A stretch of DNA of 32,248 bases from Pseudomonadota bacterium (GCA_030917925.1 JAUPTV010000009.1:1-32248), one strand, 5' to 3'; numbered from the stretch's first letter, positions 9,398-17,490 are shown. Notes: a model not told the origin generated them from the sequence alone. Program-made: numbers and translations.

Positions 9398-10192
9398 TTA
9401 ACTGAACAGCACTTCTACCCCGCCGCTGTCCAGGTCATAACGGGCACCAATGATTTTGAGCCGTCCGCTTTCCACCGCGGCAGACAGCACCGGGGATTTT
9501 TTCAGGCGCTGTACGATCAGGGATACATTGGCGCGCATAGCGTTTTCCGCCAGATCGCCCATCCCCCAGGACTTGGCTTTTTCAATAGCGGGGCGCAGAC
9601 CCTGGACCAGATAGCCGATTTGGCCAGGTTCGGCGCTGTGTTTGCCCTTGGCCTTGCCGTGCTTCTGATCGCCGCCACCATGTTCAACGGCTTCAATCGC
9701 GGCTTTGACCGCCCCGCAGCGTTCGTGACCCAGAACCACGACTAGGGGAATCTTGAGTTCGAAGCTGCCGAATTCGATACTGCCCATCACGGCTTCGTCA
9801 ATGACCTCACCGGCAGAGCGGATGACGAAGAGATCGCCGATGCCGCGATCGAAGACGATTTCCGGCGGCACCCGCGAATCAACGCAACCCAGAATGGTCG
9901 CGAACGGTTGTTGGGAGTTGGCGACCGCTGTACGGCGCTGGTGCGAGCGGTTCGGATCAATCTGGCGACTGGCGACGAAACGCTGATTGCCTTCCATTAG
10001 TCGTTGCAGAGCTTCCTGAGGTGAGGCGACCGGGCCTTCAGTCAGGTCACTGGCGGTGGGTCTGGTAATTTGTGGTGGCATCGCGCCGGACTCCTGGCCG
10101 GATGGGCTGGCGCAGGCGGTTATGCTCGCGCCCAGGGCGGTAACGCCGGACAGGCGCAGGAAATTGCGGCGCGACAGAACAGATTCAGACAT
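9398..10192 (-). CDS. Exported beta-class carbonic anhydrase with Tat signal and lipobox
   Basis: The 264-aa protein is a beta-carbonic anhydrase (CO2 hydration to bicarbonate). Zinc ligands are Cys103, His156 and Cys159 (GCVDSR and GHERCGA), with the Asp105-Arg107 dyad intact. Unusually it starts with a twin-arginine signal, SRRNFLRLSG, followed by a hydrophobic stretch ending in ITAC. This reads as a lipobox, so it may be a Tat-exported lipoprotein. A linker of about 20 residues precedes the catalytic domain. GGGAG eight bases upstream supports the ATG at 10192. An insert of basic and histidine-rich residues (HGGGDQKHGKAKGKHSAEPG, about 170-189) follows the zinc site. The convergent slt gene ends one base away. 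Export is inferred from the signal only. Confidence 0.9.
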   Translation of the reverse strand: MSESVLSRRNFLRLSGVTALGASITACASPSGQESGAMPPQITRPTASDLTEGPVASPQEALQRLMEGNQRFVASRQIDPNRSHQRRTAVANSQQPFATILGCVDSRVPPEIVFDRGIGDLFVIRSAGEVIDEAVMGSIEFGSFELKIPLVVVLGHERCGAVKAAIEAVEHGGGDQKHGKAKGKHSAEPGQIGYLVQGLRPAIEKAKSWGMGDLAENAMRANVSLIVQRLKKSPVLSAAVESGRLKIIGARYDLDSGGVEVLFS

Positions 10193-10291
10193 GCAGGAGT
10201 CTCCCAGTGGGGTTTATGGTGGCAATCGGTCTTATTGTAGGGGTTCCGCCGGATTTTGGCGGCAGGTCTCGTTAAATTTCCCACTATTATC

Positions 10292-11434
10292 ATGTTGACG
10301 GCAACGCTCTATATCCGCCTTTCCGGTTTTTATCTGTTTTATTTCGCGATTCTGGGCGTGATACTGCCCTATTGGAGTTTGTACCTGCAGGCGCTGGGGT
10401 TTGAACCGGCGCGGATCGGCGAATTGTTGGCGGTCATGCAATTGACCAAAGTGGTCGCGCCCAATGTGTGGGGTTGGCTGGGTGATCGCACCGGCCAGCG
10501 CATCCGCATTGTGCGCTGGGCCAGTCTGGTCAGCGGGGTGAGCTTTGCAGGGGTCTATGCGGCGGGCGGTTCATACAACTGGTTGGCGCTGGTGACGTTG
10601 TTATTCAGCTTTTTCTGGAATGCCGCGTTGCCGCAATTTGAGGCGGTGACGCTGGATCATCTGGGGGAAGATATTCATCACTACAGCCGGGTGCGGTTGT
10701 GGGGGTCAGTGGGGTTCATCGCGGCGGCAGTGGCGATGGGGCCAGTGGTGGGGATGTGGGGGGTGTCCACGGTACCGGCGGTGCTGTTGGGACTGTTCAG
10801 CCTGCTGTGGCTAAACAGCCTGCTGGCACCAGAGGCCAGGAAGTTGCCGGATGCCTATCCCGCGCCACCTATCGGTCAGGTCTTGCGCCGCCCGGCCGTC
10901 ATGGCCTTTTTTATTGCCTGCTTTCTCCATCAGGTCGCGTTTGCGCCGTATTACGGGTTTTTCTCGCTGTATCTGGAGACGTTGCGCTATTCACGCGAAT
11001 TCATCGGGCTGATGTGGGGGCTGGGTGTCGCAGTGGAAGTGGGGATATTCATGTTCGTACCCCGGTTGTTGCCGCGCTTTGGTCCTCGGTTGTTGCTGTT
11101 GACAGCCTTGGCGACGGCAGTGCTGCGCTGGCTGCTGATTGGCTATTTTGCGGCGGATTTGCCGGTGTTGTTGTTAGCGCAGACCCTGCACGCTATCACC
11201 TTCGGCATCTTTCATGCGGCGTCTATTCACTTGATCCATCAGTTTTTTCCAGGATCTTTGCAGGGGCGCGGCCAGGCGCTGTACAGCAGTGTGAGCTTCG
11301 GGGCGGGTAATGCGGTGGGGACGCTGGCGGCCGGTTATCTGTGGCAGGGATTGGGGCCGGTGGTGATGTTTGAGCTGGCGGCGCTGCTGGCCGCACTGGG
11401 CTGGCTGGTCGCGTGGCGGGGACTGCGGTTGTGA
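10292..11434 (+). CDS. MFS transporter, MFS_1-like / HcaT-type
   Basis: The protein (380 aa from the chosen ATG) is hydrophobic throughout, with about 12 predicted membrane helices. It resembles the MFS_1-like group that includes the 3-phenylpropionate transporter HcaT and LacY-like permeases. Typical features are the N-terminal RLSGFYLFYFAILGVILPYWSLYL and the cytoplasmic loop GWLGDRTGQRIR (the MFS motif A position). An open frame extends upstream to a TTG at 10256, but the family N-terminus matches the ATG at 10292; the ribosome-binding site there is poor. The substrate cannot be predicted. It is divergent from the carbonic anhydrase gene, with only about 100 bp for both promoters, and convergent with the aldolase-like gene. 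Confidence 0.85.
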   Translation: MLTATLYIRLSGFYLFYFAILGVILPYWSLYLQALGFEPARIGELLAVMQLTKVVAPNVWGWLGDRTGQRIRIVRWASLVSGVSFAGVYAAGGSYNWLALVTLLFSFFWNAALPQFEAVTLDHLGEDIHHYSRVRLWGSVGFIAAAVAMGPVVGMWGVSTVPAVLLGLFSLLWLNSLLAPEARKLPDAYPAPPIGQVLRRPAVMAFFIACFLHQVAFAPYYGFFSLYLETLRYSREFIGLMWGLGVAVEVGIFMFVPRLLPRFGPRLLLLTALATAVLRWLLIGYFAADLPVLLLAQTLHAITFGIFHAASIHLIHQFFPGSLQGRGQALYSSVSFGAGNAVGTLAAGYLWQGLGPVVMFELAALLAALGWLVAWRGLRL

Positions 11435-11500
11435 GAGCAGTTGGTGGATTCCCGGATGGGCGTGGACGACATCCAGGAATTCAGCCAAATCGGTATTTTT

Positions 11501-12058
11501 TTAAATCTTCCCGGCTTGTTGGGCGATGAAGGCGGTCTTGGCCGACAGTTCCAGGGAGCAAGTCCATTTGTAGGCGAGGTTGAGGCTGTCAGCGCAGGCG
11601 TAGACACCATGGCCGCGCACTACGGCGATGGGGTAGTCAGCGAGAATTTCAGCGACCATTCGGGGCGAGCAGGCTTCGTATTGATCGTAGGGAATGGTTA
11701 GCACCGGCACCCGGCTGAAATACAGTTGCCCTTCAAAATCCGCCGGCAGGAATTCCTCGTTGTCCATGGTCATGGCCACGGAGTAGGGGCCGTGGCTGTG
11801 CAGGACAGCGCGGGCGTTGGGATTTTTTTGGTAAACCGCTAAATGCAATCGGGCGTCCATCGATGCGCCCTTGCCAATCACGCCATTAAAACCACATTCG
11901 ATCAGTTCGCCACTGCTCAGGGTGTCAGCGCAGCAGCCGGTTGGGGTGATCCAGAGGGCGTCGTTTTCCCGCACCGAGGCGTTGCCGCTGTGCGAGTCGT
12001 TGAGGCCGTACTGGCGCAGCCAGTGGTAGTGTCGTACCAGGTCGTCTTTGATATTCAT
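11501..12058 (-). CDS. Class II aldolase/adducin-family protein
   Basis: This 185-aa protein belongs to the fuculose-phosphate aldolase/adducin family, which uses a divalent metal to cleave or epimerise sugar phosphates. The metal-binding histidines are His87, His89 (VLHSHGPYSVA) and His150 (VVRGHGVYA). The N-terminal segment SHSGNASVRENDALWITPTG matches the phosphate-binding loop region. The position aligned with the catalytic Glu73 of E. coli FucA appears to be Asp68 (GASMDARLHLAVY), so chemistry may differ from classical aldolases. The length is slightly short for the family. No sugar pathway genes are adjacent, so the substrate is unknown. The stop lies about 65 bp from the MFS gene's stop (convergent). 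Confidence 0.85.
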   Translation of the reverse strand: MNIKDDLVRHYHWLRQYGLNDSHSGNASVRENDALWITPTGCCADTLSSGELIECGFNGVIGKGASMDARLHLAVYQKNPNARAVLHSHGPYSVAMTMDNEEFLPADFEGQLYFSRVPVLTIPYDQYEACSPRMVAEILADYPIAVVRGHGVYACADSLNLAYKWTCSLELSAKTAFIAQQAGKI

Positions 12059-12144
12059 AAGAATTCGGAGAGGGTTTCCATGCTTTTGTTGCCGCCATTA
12101 TTGATGATTTTTAAAGAAATATCCAATCTGCATTGATAGAAACT

Positions 12145-12798
12145 CTATTCAGCGAGGCCATGGGTGACGGCGTAGTGCATCAGTTCAGCGTTATTCTTCA
12201 TCTGCATTTTTTCCAGGATGCGGGTGCGATAGGTGCTGATGGTTTTCACGCTCAGGCACAGATCGCTGGCGATGGCTGACACCGGTTTGCCAGCGCCGAT
12301 CATTCGGAGAATCTGAAATTCCCGGGTTGACAGCATTTCATGCGGTTGCTCTGTGGCTGATCCTGCGACATGTTCCAGCAGTTTATCCGCTAGTTGCGGA
12401 CTGATATAGCGTCCGCCGTTCATGATTTTGGTGATCGCCAGCAGCAGGTTTTCCGAGGCGCTGGCCTTGTTGAGATAGCCCGCTGCGCCAGCCTGAATGG
12501 CGCGCAGGCCATACTGATCTTCATTGTGCATACTGAGAATGAGGACGGGCAATTCCGGCCACTCCTGATGGAGCCGTTTGAGCAGATCCAGCCCATTTTG
12601 ATCAGGCAGGTTCAGGTCCAGCACGACGATTTCGGCAGCGTTCGCCCGCAGCAGCGCCAAACCCTCCTGAGCAGTGCCGGCTTCCTGGATGGCAACGAGC
12701 TTCCAGGCCTCTTCGATGATGGCTCGCAGACCCCTCCGAACGACCGTATGGTCATCAATGATCAGAACGTTGTGCATCGTTTGCTCGCAGTGTTGCAT
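12145..12798 (-). CDS. NarL/GacA-type LuxR response regulator
   Basis: The 217-aa protein has an N-terminal receiver (about 8-125) and a C-terminal LuxR helix-turn-helix (about 150-215). The receiver is complete: the acidic pair in LIIDDH, the phospho-acceptor Asp in VVLDLNLPDQNG, and the Lys in GYLNKAS. The HTH reads LSTREFQILRMIGAGKPVSAIASDLCLSVKTISTYRTRILEKM. It most resembles the UvrY/GacA subgroup, whose members control carbon-storage and biofilm regulons, but paralogues are common. No sensor kinase is adjacent. The ATG at 12798 has GAGG 11 bases upstream. The ATG at 12777 (MHNVLIIDDH) gives a more typical family start and is a real alternative. Confidence 0.88.
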   Translation of the reverse strand: MQHCEQTMHNVLIIDDHTVVRRGLRAIIEEAWKLVAIQEAGTAQEGLALLRANAAEIVVLDLNLPDQNGLDLLKRLHQEWPELPVLILSMHNEDQYGLRAIQAGAAGYLNKASASENLLLAITKIMNGGRYISPQLADKLLEHVAGSATEQPHEMLSTREFQILRMIGAGKPVSAIASDLCLSVKTISTYRTRILEKMQMKNNAELMHYAVTHGLAE

Positions 12799-13236
12799 GA
12801 TGGGTCATACCTCGGTGCAGGGCATTATACGAATATGCTGCATAACAGCAATTTTTATATCATTGCCAAAAAAATTTTTTCTGTAAATTTTCCTGTGGGT
12901 TAAATTCGGAAACCGGCTTACCCCTTTCCCTGGTCTGAATGACCGATTTAAGAGATTACGAGATTACACGGAAAAATCTACGGAATCCGCGTCATCTGTG
13001 GTTATCCGTGATTCAGACCGAAGGGCGCGTCGACCGCCAGCTTCGATTTCCTCGACCTTGGCCTGAGCATCACGCGAAAATTTACACAAGAAACAATTTT
13101 AAAAACCTCAGAAAATGTAGGACAAACACTGACATCAGATTCAGCCGATTCCCGATATTCACCGTGTTCTTGCTAGGCTAATGTAGAGATAGCAAATAAA
13201 GGGGGCTAATTTCGGTGGTAGCCTCTGAGGAAAAAA
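12799..13236. other. Intergenic region with dispersed-repeat-like sequence
   Basis: No convincing gene was found in these 440 bases. About 12830-12905 is AT-rich and probably holds the promoter of the minus-strand response regulator. The stretch about 12950-13015 (including AATCCGCGTCATCTGTGG and GTTATCCGTGATTC) looks like the short dispersed repeats common between genes in many proteobacteria. A conserved element shared with 24451-24490 lies at 13121-13160. An open frame at 12939-13181 reads straight through the repeat and has no start context, so it was not called. Confidence 0.5.
13121..13160 (+). repeat. Conserved 40-bp element, copy 1 (partner at 24451-24490)
   Basis: GACAAACACTGACATCAG begins this element; the partner has GACAAACACTGACATTAA. 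Similarity continues through ATTCAG and GATATT. It lies about 110 bp upstream of the PAS-GGDEF start codon. In the partner the element is part of a dyad, TGTCAG-N7-CTGACA; here the left arm has decayed to TGTAGG. It may be a regulatory site or a short dispersed repeat. Confidence 0.5.
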
Positions 13237-13272
13237 ATGCCGATGAATAAAAACCTGGAGGATATCCAATGA
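13237..13272 (+). CDS. Putative 11-codon leader ORF coupled to the PAS-GGDEF gene
   Basis: An ATG at 13237 follows GAGG with six to seven bases spacing and encodes MPMNKNLEDIQ. Its TGA overlaps the ATG of the downstream gene as ATGA (13269-13272), the classical layout for translational coupling. The downstream gene's own GGAGG (13257-13261) lies inside this mini-ORF. Whether it is translated is unknown; the overlap could be chance. Confidence 0.35.
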   Translation: MPMNKNLEDIQ

Positions 13273-15140
13273 GTCATGTTTCGCACCAGATGGCTGTTAC
13301 TGAGCAGTGGCGTCCCCGCAGCGAAGAATTAATCAGGGATTCTTTGGTTTTTGATCACCAGTCGATCACCGGCTTAGAAAATAACAAGCCGATTTTCCCA
13401 TCACAGCGTCCAGGGCTGGATCTGGAACTGCAAAACTATGCATTGTTAAAGATTCGCCATCAGCTTGAACAGGAACTGGAAAGATACACCGACCTTTATG
13501 ATTTTGCGCCGATAGGCTATATGGCCATGGCCAGCGATACGACAATTCAAAAGATTAATCTGGAAGGTGCTATTTTACTAGGAGTCGCGCGCCATTGCCT
13601 GGTCAAAAAGCGATTTGATGAATTTGTCTCGATGGAAACCTTGCCGGTTTTCAAAGATTTTTTGCAGCGGATGTGGAGTGGAGCTAATCGGGAAAGTTGC
13701 GAAATCATTCTCAATTTAAAGGAACAGACCCCGGTACGGCTGGAAGGGATAGGATTGGGGTCTACTGGCGGCTGGTTGTCTCAGATTATCATATTGGATA
13801 TGACCGACCATAAGCAGACCGGGGAGTTGCTGAAGCTCAGTGAAGCGCGCTATCACGCTGCTATCGAAAGTCACAAGGATCTGATCTGTCGATTTCTACC
13901 CGATGGAATTCTCACATTCGTTAATCCGGCCTACTGCGGCTATTTTGGCCACATCTATAATAATCGATTGGCAACCAGTTTTGTATCGGTAATCCCTGAA
14001 GACGTACAGGCGGATCTAATCGCCCGGACGAAGGATGGTAGCGCTGATCGACCTTCTAATACCTGTGAACACCGAGTGACTCGCGCCGATGGTCAGTCGC
14101 GTTGGGTGCAGTGGACTAATCAGGCTATTCTCGATAGCAATCGATGTCTGATTGAAATTCAATCGGTTGGTCGAGATATCACCGAGCAGCGCCTGGCTGA
14201 GGAGGCGTTACGGCATAGTGAGGAACGTTGCCAACGAATCGTTGAAATGGTCCAGGAGGGCGTCTGGCAGGTTAATGCTCAGGGACATATTACCTTTATT
14301 AATGCCCGAATGGCTGAAATACTGGGCTATACCATTGTAGAGCTAATGGGCCAGTCTTTGTTCGATGAAACCATTTTTATGGATAAGGTATGGCGGGAAC
14401 GGGCCAAGGGTGGTGTAGAAAACAGCAGCTATGGAACCGTTGAGCAACACGAGGTTCAGTTCCGCCGCAAGGATGGTGAAGTGATCTGGATTCGGGTTTC
14501 CATCAATTCAATCTTTGATAGCCAGGGTTGCTATAGCGGAGCGCTGGGCATGACGATGGATATGACGGATTGTAAGCTAATGGAAGAGGACCCCCATCTG
14601 TCAACCACGGTTCGGTTGACGGGTCTGTTCAATCGTTGCCGCTTTATGACCGTCGCCCGGCATGAATTCGAGCGCAGTCAATATGAACTGCAACCTCTGG
14701 TGGCGCTGATGCTGGATATTAGTCAGTTCAGGCTGATTAACGATACCTTCGGCTCCCGGATTGGTGATCAAGTGTTGCAGCAGGTAATAAGAACCATGCG
14801 TAGTACGCTACGGCGCACGGATTTGCTTGGTCGGTATGATGGTGAAAAGTTTGTGATGCTGTTGCCGGAAACCACGCTATCCATGGCTATAACGATAGCT
14901 AAACGATTGAGCATAGCACTGACTACAGAACCGATAATTACCGATAAGGGGACATTTATCGTGACAGTCAGTATCGGGGTCGCGGCGCTGATGGATCAGT
15001 CGGGACTAACGCTGGAACAATTGCTCGAAAGGGCTGATCAGGCGCTGTATGCAGCAAAACAGCCCGGCAATTATCAGGTGCAAGTCTGGCCTGGTGCTGA
15101 TGAGGAGGGGGGTTCACTGAGAACCGATGGGGTTGTATAA
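13269..15140 (+). CDS. Multi-PAS protein with degenerate GGDEF domain
   Basis: The 623-aa soluble protein carries three PAS-type sensor domains (about 60-185, 190-310 and 318-440), separated by S-box style linkers such as DITEQRLAEEALRHSEER. A GGDEF domain follows at about 450-610. The signature loop is DGEKF (residues 524-528) rather than GG[DE]EF: the first Gly is Asp and the second acidic residue is Lys. LDISQFRLINDTFG keeps the first metal-binding Asp, and RRTD at the inhibitory I-site position is intact. Diguanylate cyclase activity is therefore doubtful, and a c-di-GMP-binding sensory role is plausible. GGAGG lies eight bases upstream of the start. No transmembrane segment is seen, and codon usage is more AT-rich than in the left half. 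Confidence 0.88.
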   Translation: MSHVSHQMAVTEQWRPRSEELIRDSLVFDHQSITGLENNKPIFPSQRPGLDLELQNYALLKIRHQLEQELERYTDLYDFAPIGYMAMASDTTIQKINLEGAILLGVARHCLVKKRFDEFVSMETLPVFKDFLQRMWSGANRESCEIILNLKEQTPVRLEGIGLGSTGGWLSQIIILDMTDHKQTGELLKLSEARYHAAIESHKDLICRFLPDGILTFVNPAYCGYFGHIYNNRLATSFVSVIPEDVQADLIARTKDGSADRPSNTCEHRVTRADGQSRWVQWTNQAILDSNRCLIEIQSVGRDITEQRLAEEALRHSEERCQRIVEMVQEGVWQVNAQGHITFINARMAEILGYTIVELMGQSLFDETIFMDKVWRERAKGGVENSSYGTVEQHEVQFRRKDGEVIWIRVSINSIFDSQGCYSGALGMTMDMTDCKLMEEDPHLSTTVRLTGLFNRCRFMTVARHEFERSQYELQPLVALMLDISQFRLINDTFGSRIGDQVLQQVIRTMRSTLRRTDLLGRYDGEKFVMLLPETTLSMAITIAKRLSIALTTEPIITDKGTFIVTVSIGVAALMDQSGLTLEQLLERADQALYAAKQPGNYQVQVWPGADEEGGSLRTDGVV

Positions 15141-15221
15141 AAATTATCTTGTAGCTAATCAGTCCACTCTTTGGCACAGAGGGGTCAGGGGAGATAGGGG
15201 TTCTGTTGCTGGCGCGAAATC

Positions 15222-15252
15222 TCCCTGTATCCCCTTTTTCAAAGGGGGAGGC
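15222..15252. repeat. Short palindromic intergenic repeat (CCCCTTTTTCAAAGGGGG type)
   Basis: AAATCTCCCTGTATCCCC and CAAAGGGGGAGG form an imperfect inverted repeat of a kind dispersed in many proteobacterial genomes. A related copy lies at about 28178-28210. Here it precedes the pseudo-receiver regulator gene by about 30 bp, so its hairpin would sit in that gene's 5' untranslated region. Confidence 0.55.
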
Positions 15253-15284
15253 GAACGCTTGCAAATCCCAGGGGAGATTTTTTT

Positions 15285-16178
15285 ATGAACTCTCAAAGAT
15301 TGGAGGCAGCGATTGTTCGATCAGTCAACTACAGTTTTCAACTTTTGATCGTCTCGGATTCCAGAGTGAAAATCGATCAACTCGCGTCACGGCTGGAAAA
15401 AATCGGCTACTCCTTTATTGAAAGACAGTCGGCCATGGAGGTTAAGTGGTTGGAGACGCTGCGCCCCAATGTCATTGTGATTTGTTGTCCAGCAATTTAT
15501 ATCGGGTTGATGGAGAAAATAACGCTCTTCGACTGGGCGCGCCAGATTCCAGTGATTTGCTTGATCAGCATTCATAATAAATCTCAACTTTTTATGCTGG
15601 TTAATGCCGGTATTACTGATTTTATGTTTAGACCTTTTGAGCCTGAGGATCTGGAAGCGCGAGTGTTATTGCACCTGAAAAAGTCTCTCAATCAAGGTAT
15701 TCAAGGGGTTTGTTATCCGATTGTGGAGCGGCGCAATAGTGAGCGTCGGAAGTCGGCACAGCCGGTTGCAGAACTGGTTAATTTCGTTAGTGTTGGCCCG
15801 GACTCCGCGCTTTCGATTCATTTGGCTAAAAAGGAAGTTTTTCTCAATGGACAATTGCTGTCTCTGACCCCGAAAGAATTTGCGCTGCTGGCGCTGTTGG
15901 CTTCCGATCCGGGACGGGTATTTCCTGATCAGGAAATTCTGATTCGCCTGTGGAGTGATAGTAAATATGCATCGAGCGCTGATATTGCGCAGTATGTGCA
16001 TCGGTTGAGAAAGAAGTTGGGCGATGATCCCTGCTGCCCGAAGTGGATTTTGAATGTGAAGCGGTTTGGTTATCGATTGAACCCAAACCCGGAGATCCAG
16101 TCTTCCTGCGCGGCGTTACCCGTTGAGCCTCAATCTGCGCCGGAATGTTGCGATACCCGTATTTTTGCGGCCCACTGA
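15285..16178 (+). CDS. OmpR-type regulator with pseudo-receiver domain
   Basis: The 297-aa protein has a receiver-like domain (about 18-135) and an OmpR/PhoB winged-helix domain (about 180-265: LSLTPKEFALLALLASDPGRVF and YVHRLRKKLGDDP). The receiver lacks the phosphorylation chemistry. The acidic pair is reduced to SD (24-25). The phospho-acceptor position is Cys67 (PNVIVICCPAIY). The conserved Lys is Arg116 (DFMFRPF). It probably works without phosphorylation, or through ligand binding, protein contact or cysteine chemistry. A ribosome-binding site, GGGGAG, lies eight bases upstream. It follows the PAS-GGDEF gene by 144 bp on the same strand, suggesting a functional pair, and precedes the DsbA-like gene by 22 bp. 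Target genes are unknown. Confidence 0.87.
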   Translation: MNSQRLEAAIVRSVNYSFQLLIVSDSRVKIDQLASRLEKIGYSFIERQSAMEVKWLETLRPNVIVICCPAIYIGLMEKITLFDWARQIPVICLISIHNKSQLFMLVNAGITDFMFRPFEPEDLEARVLLHLKKSLNQGIQGVCYPIVERRNSERRKSAQPVAELVNFVSVGPDSALSIHLAKKEVFLNGQLLSLTPKEFALLALLASDPGRVFPDQEILIRLWSDSKYASSADIAQYVHRLRKKLGDDPCCPKWILNVKRFGYRLNPNPEIQSSCAALPVEPQSAPECCDTRIFAAH

Positions 16179-16200
16179 AACCTGTACGAAGGAGTTTGAT

Positions 16201-16992
16201 ATGACATCCAAGACTAATTTTACTATGGTCGGCGCACTATTTTTGACAGGAGCGGCTCTAGTCACGCTGGCCCTGGCAGGGTCGGAGGAGAGCGGTTCTC
16301 TGGCTGAGGAAGTCACTGAGTTGCGGAAAGGGCAGGAAGCGATTCTCAAGGATTTGGGCGAGATTAAGAAATTGCTGTCAACACGGCCGGCACAGCCGCC
16401 GGTTGCGGAGAAAATTAATGGGGTGGTCGGGATTGGGAGTATTGCGCCCAAGGGTGAAAAGACCGCGCCGTTAACGGTGATCGAGTTCTCTGATTATCAG
16501 TGCCCGTTCTGCAATCGCCATGTCCGGCAGACCTTGCCGCAGTTGATGAAGGACTATGTGGATACCGGCAAGGTGCGTTATGTGTTCCGTGATTTCCCGC
16601 TGGAATCGATCCACCCGAATGCAGTTAAGGCAGCGGAGGCGGCGCGTTGTGCGGGTGATGAGAATAAGTATTGGGAGATGCATGACCAGTTGTTTGAGCA
16701 TCAGCGTGACTTGCAGGCGGACAAGCTGCCTGAATATGCGAAGACGATTGGCCTGAATGAAGAGGCTTTCAAGACCTGTCTGGATCAGGGTAAATATGCC
16801 GAGGCGGTCAAGAAGGATATTGAGGAAGCGAGCAAACTGGGCATCCGGGGTACGCCGACACTGGTGCTTGGGGTCACTGATGGCGATCAGGCGAAGGATG
16901 GGGTGATGATTCGCGGTGCCCATCCCTTGGCGACGTTCAAGACCGAGATTGATAAGTTGCTGGCTCCACCGCCGGCGGTGGTGCAGAAGTAG
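16201..16992 (+). CDS. Exported DsbA-family thiol:disulfide oxidoreductase
   Basis: The 263-aa protein has an N-terminal hydrophobic segment (about 8-26, signal peptide or anchor). A short helical region (about 30-60) precedes the DsbA-like thioredoxin fold. The active site is Cys101-Pro-Phe-Cys104 in FSDYQCPFCNRH, with the cis-proline loop RGTPTLVLG near residue 220. It resembles DsbA/ScsC/DsbG-like or BdbD-type proteins that form or isomerise disulfides in the periplasm. The frame opens upstream to 16123, but AAGGAG seven bases before the ATG at 16201 and the signal sequence fix the start. The secreted protein encoded downstream is very rich in cysteines, a possible client. A terminator follows at 17035-17071. 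Confidence 0.9.
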   Translation: MTSKTNFTMVGALFLTGAALVTLALAGSEESGSLAEEVTELRKGQEAILKDLGEIKKLLSTRPAQPPVAEKINGVVGIGSIAPKGEKTAPLTVIEFSDYQCPFCNRHVRQTLPQLMKDYVDTGKVRYVFRDFPLESIHPNAVKAAEAARCAGDENKYWEMHDQLFEHQRDLQADKLPEYAKTIGLNEEAFKTCLDQGKYAEAVKKDIEEASKLGIRGTPTLVLGVTDGDQAKDGVMIRGAHPLATFKTEIDKLLAPPPAVVQK

Positions 16993-17034
16993 GTGGGTTC
17001 CTGAAAAAGTGGATGAACCGCCCGAAACGCCAAG

Positions 17035-17071
17035 ACGCCCGGAACTTTAAGAAGAGAAGTTCGGGCGTTTT
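17035..17071 (+). terminator. Intrinsic terminator after the DsbA-like gene
   Basis: ACGCCCGgAACTT pairs with AAGTTCGGGCGT across a short A/G-rich loop, with one bulged G, and is followed by TTTT. It lies about 45 bp after the DsbA-like stop codon. Confidence 0.75.
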
Positions 17072-17170
17072 GATGTTCTGCATCGCTCTGCATCGCTCAC
17101 GAAAAGACCCAATCAGATAACAGAAACATCTTGATGCCAGGCGCTTAACATTGCAGTACAGCCCTGCTGG

Positions 17171-17227
17171 ATTCCCCTCCTTGGCTAAGGAGGGGTGGCG
17201 CGAAGCGCCGGGGTGGTTCGGGAGGTC
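17171..17227 (+). repeat. Dispersed palindromic repeat, copy A
   Basis: This 57-bp element starts with CCCCTCCTTGGCTAAGGAGG and continues with GGCGCGAAGCGCC and GGGGTGGTTCGGGAGGTC; the first two parts are palindromes. Close copies lie at 20167-20217 (minus orientation) and 31320-31376. Copies A and B flank the Cys-rich protein gene in opposite orientation. It is probably a REP/MITE-like element. Confidence 0.75.
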
Positions 17228-17339
17228 CGCTGATCAGCCGATCATGGCTGATAGTGGTGCCCTCAATAATTGGGTTGTGGCTAAATCTAATGAGCCGGTC
17301 ATCCAGCTTGCACCTGCTATTTTTGCAAATCCCCCTGAT

Positions 17340-17356
17340 ATTAACATTCCGTTAAT
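17340..17356. promoter_or_regulatory. Palindromic operator candidate, copy 1
   Basis: ATTAACATTCCGTTAAT has perfect 6-bp arms (ATTAAC and GTTAAT) around ATTCC. Confidence 0.55.
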
Positions 17357-17412
17357 TGAATTCTGCCCGGCACTTTGTTTCTTGCGCTTGCTGTTTTTCA
17401 AATCCCCTTGAC

Positions 17413-17429
17413 GTTAACATTCCGTTAAT
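17413..17429. promoter_or_regulatory. Palindromic operator candidate, copy 2
   Basis: GTTAACATTCCGTTAAT has 5-bp perfect arms with the same ATTCC spacer as copy 1. Confidence 0.55.
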
Positions 17430-17490
17430 TGAATTCTGCCTGGCGCTTTGTTTCTTGCGCCTGCTGTTTTTGCAAATATCCATGACGTTA

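Noticed and set aside
12939-13181. 80-codon plus-strand open frame
   Set aside because: It reads through dispersed repeat sequence and the conserved 40-bp element, with no ribosome-binding site or family resemblance.
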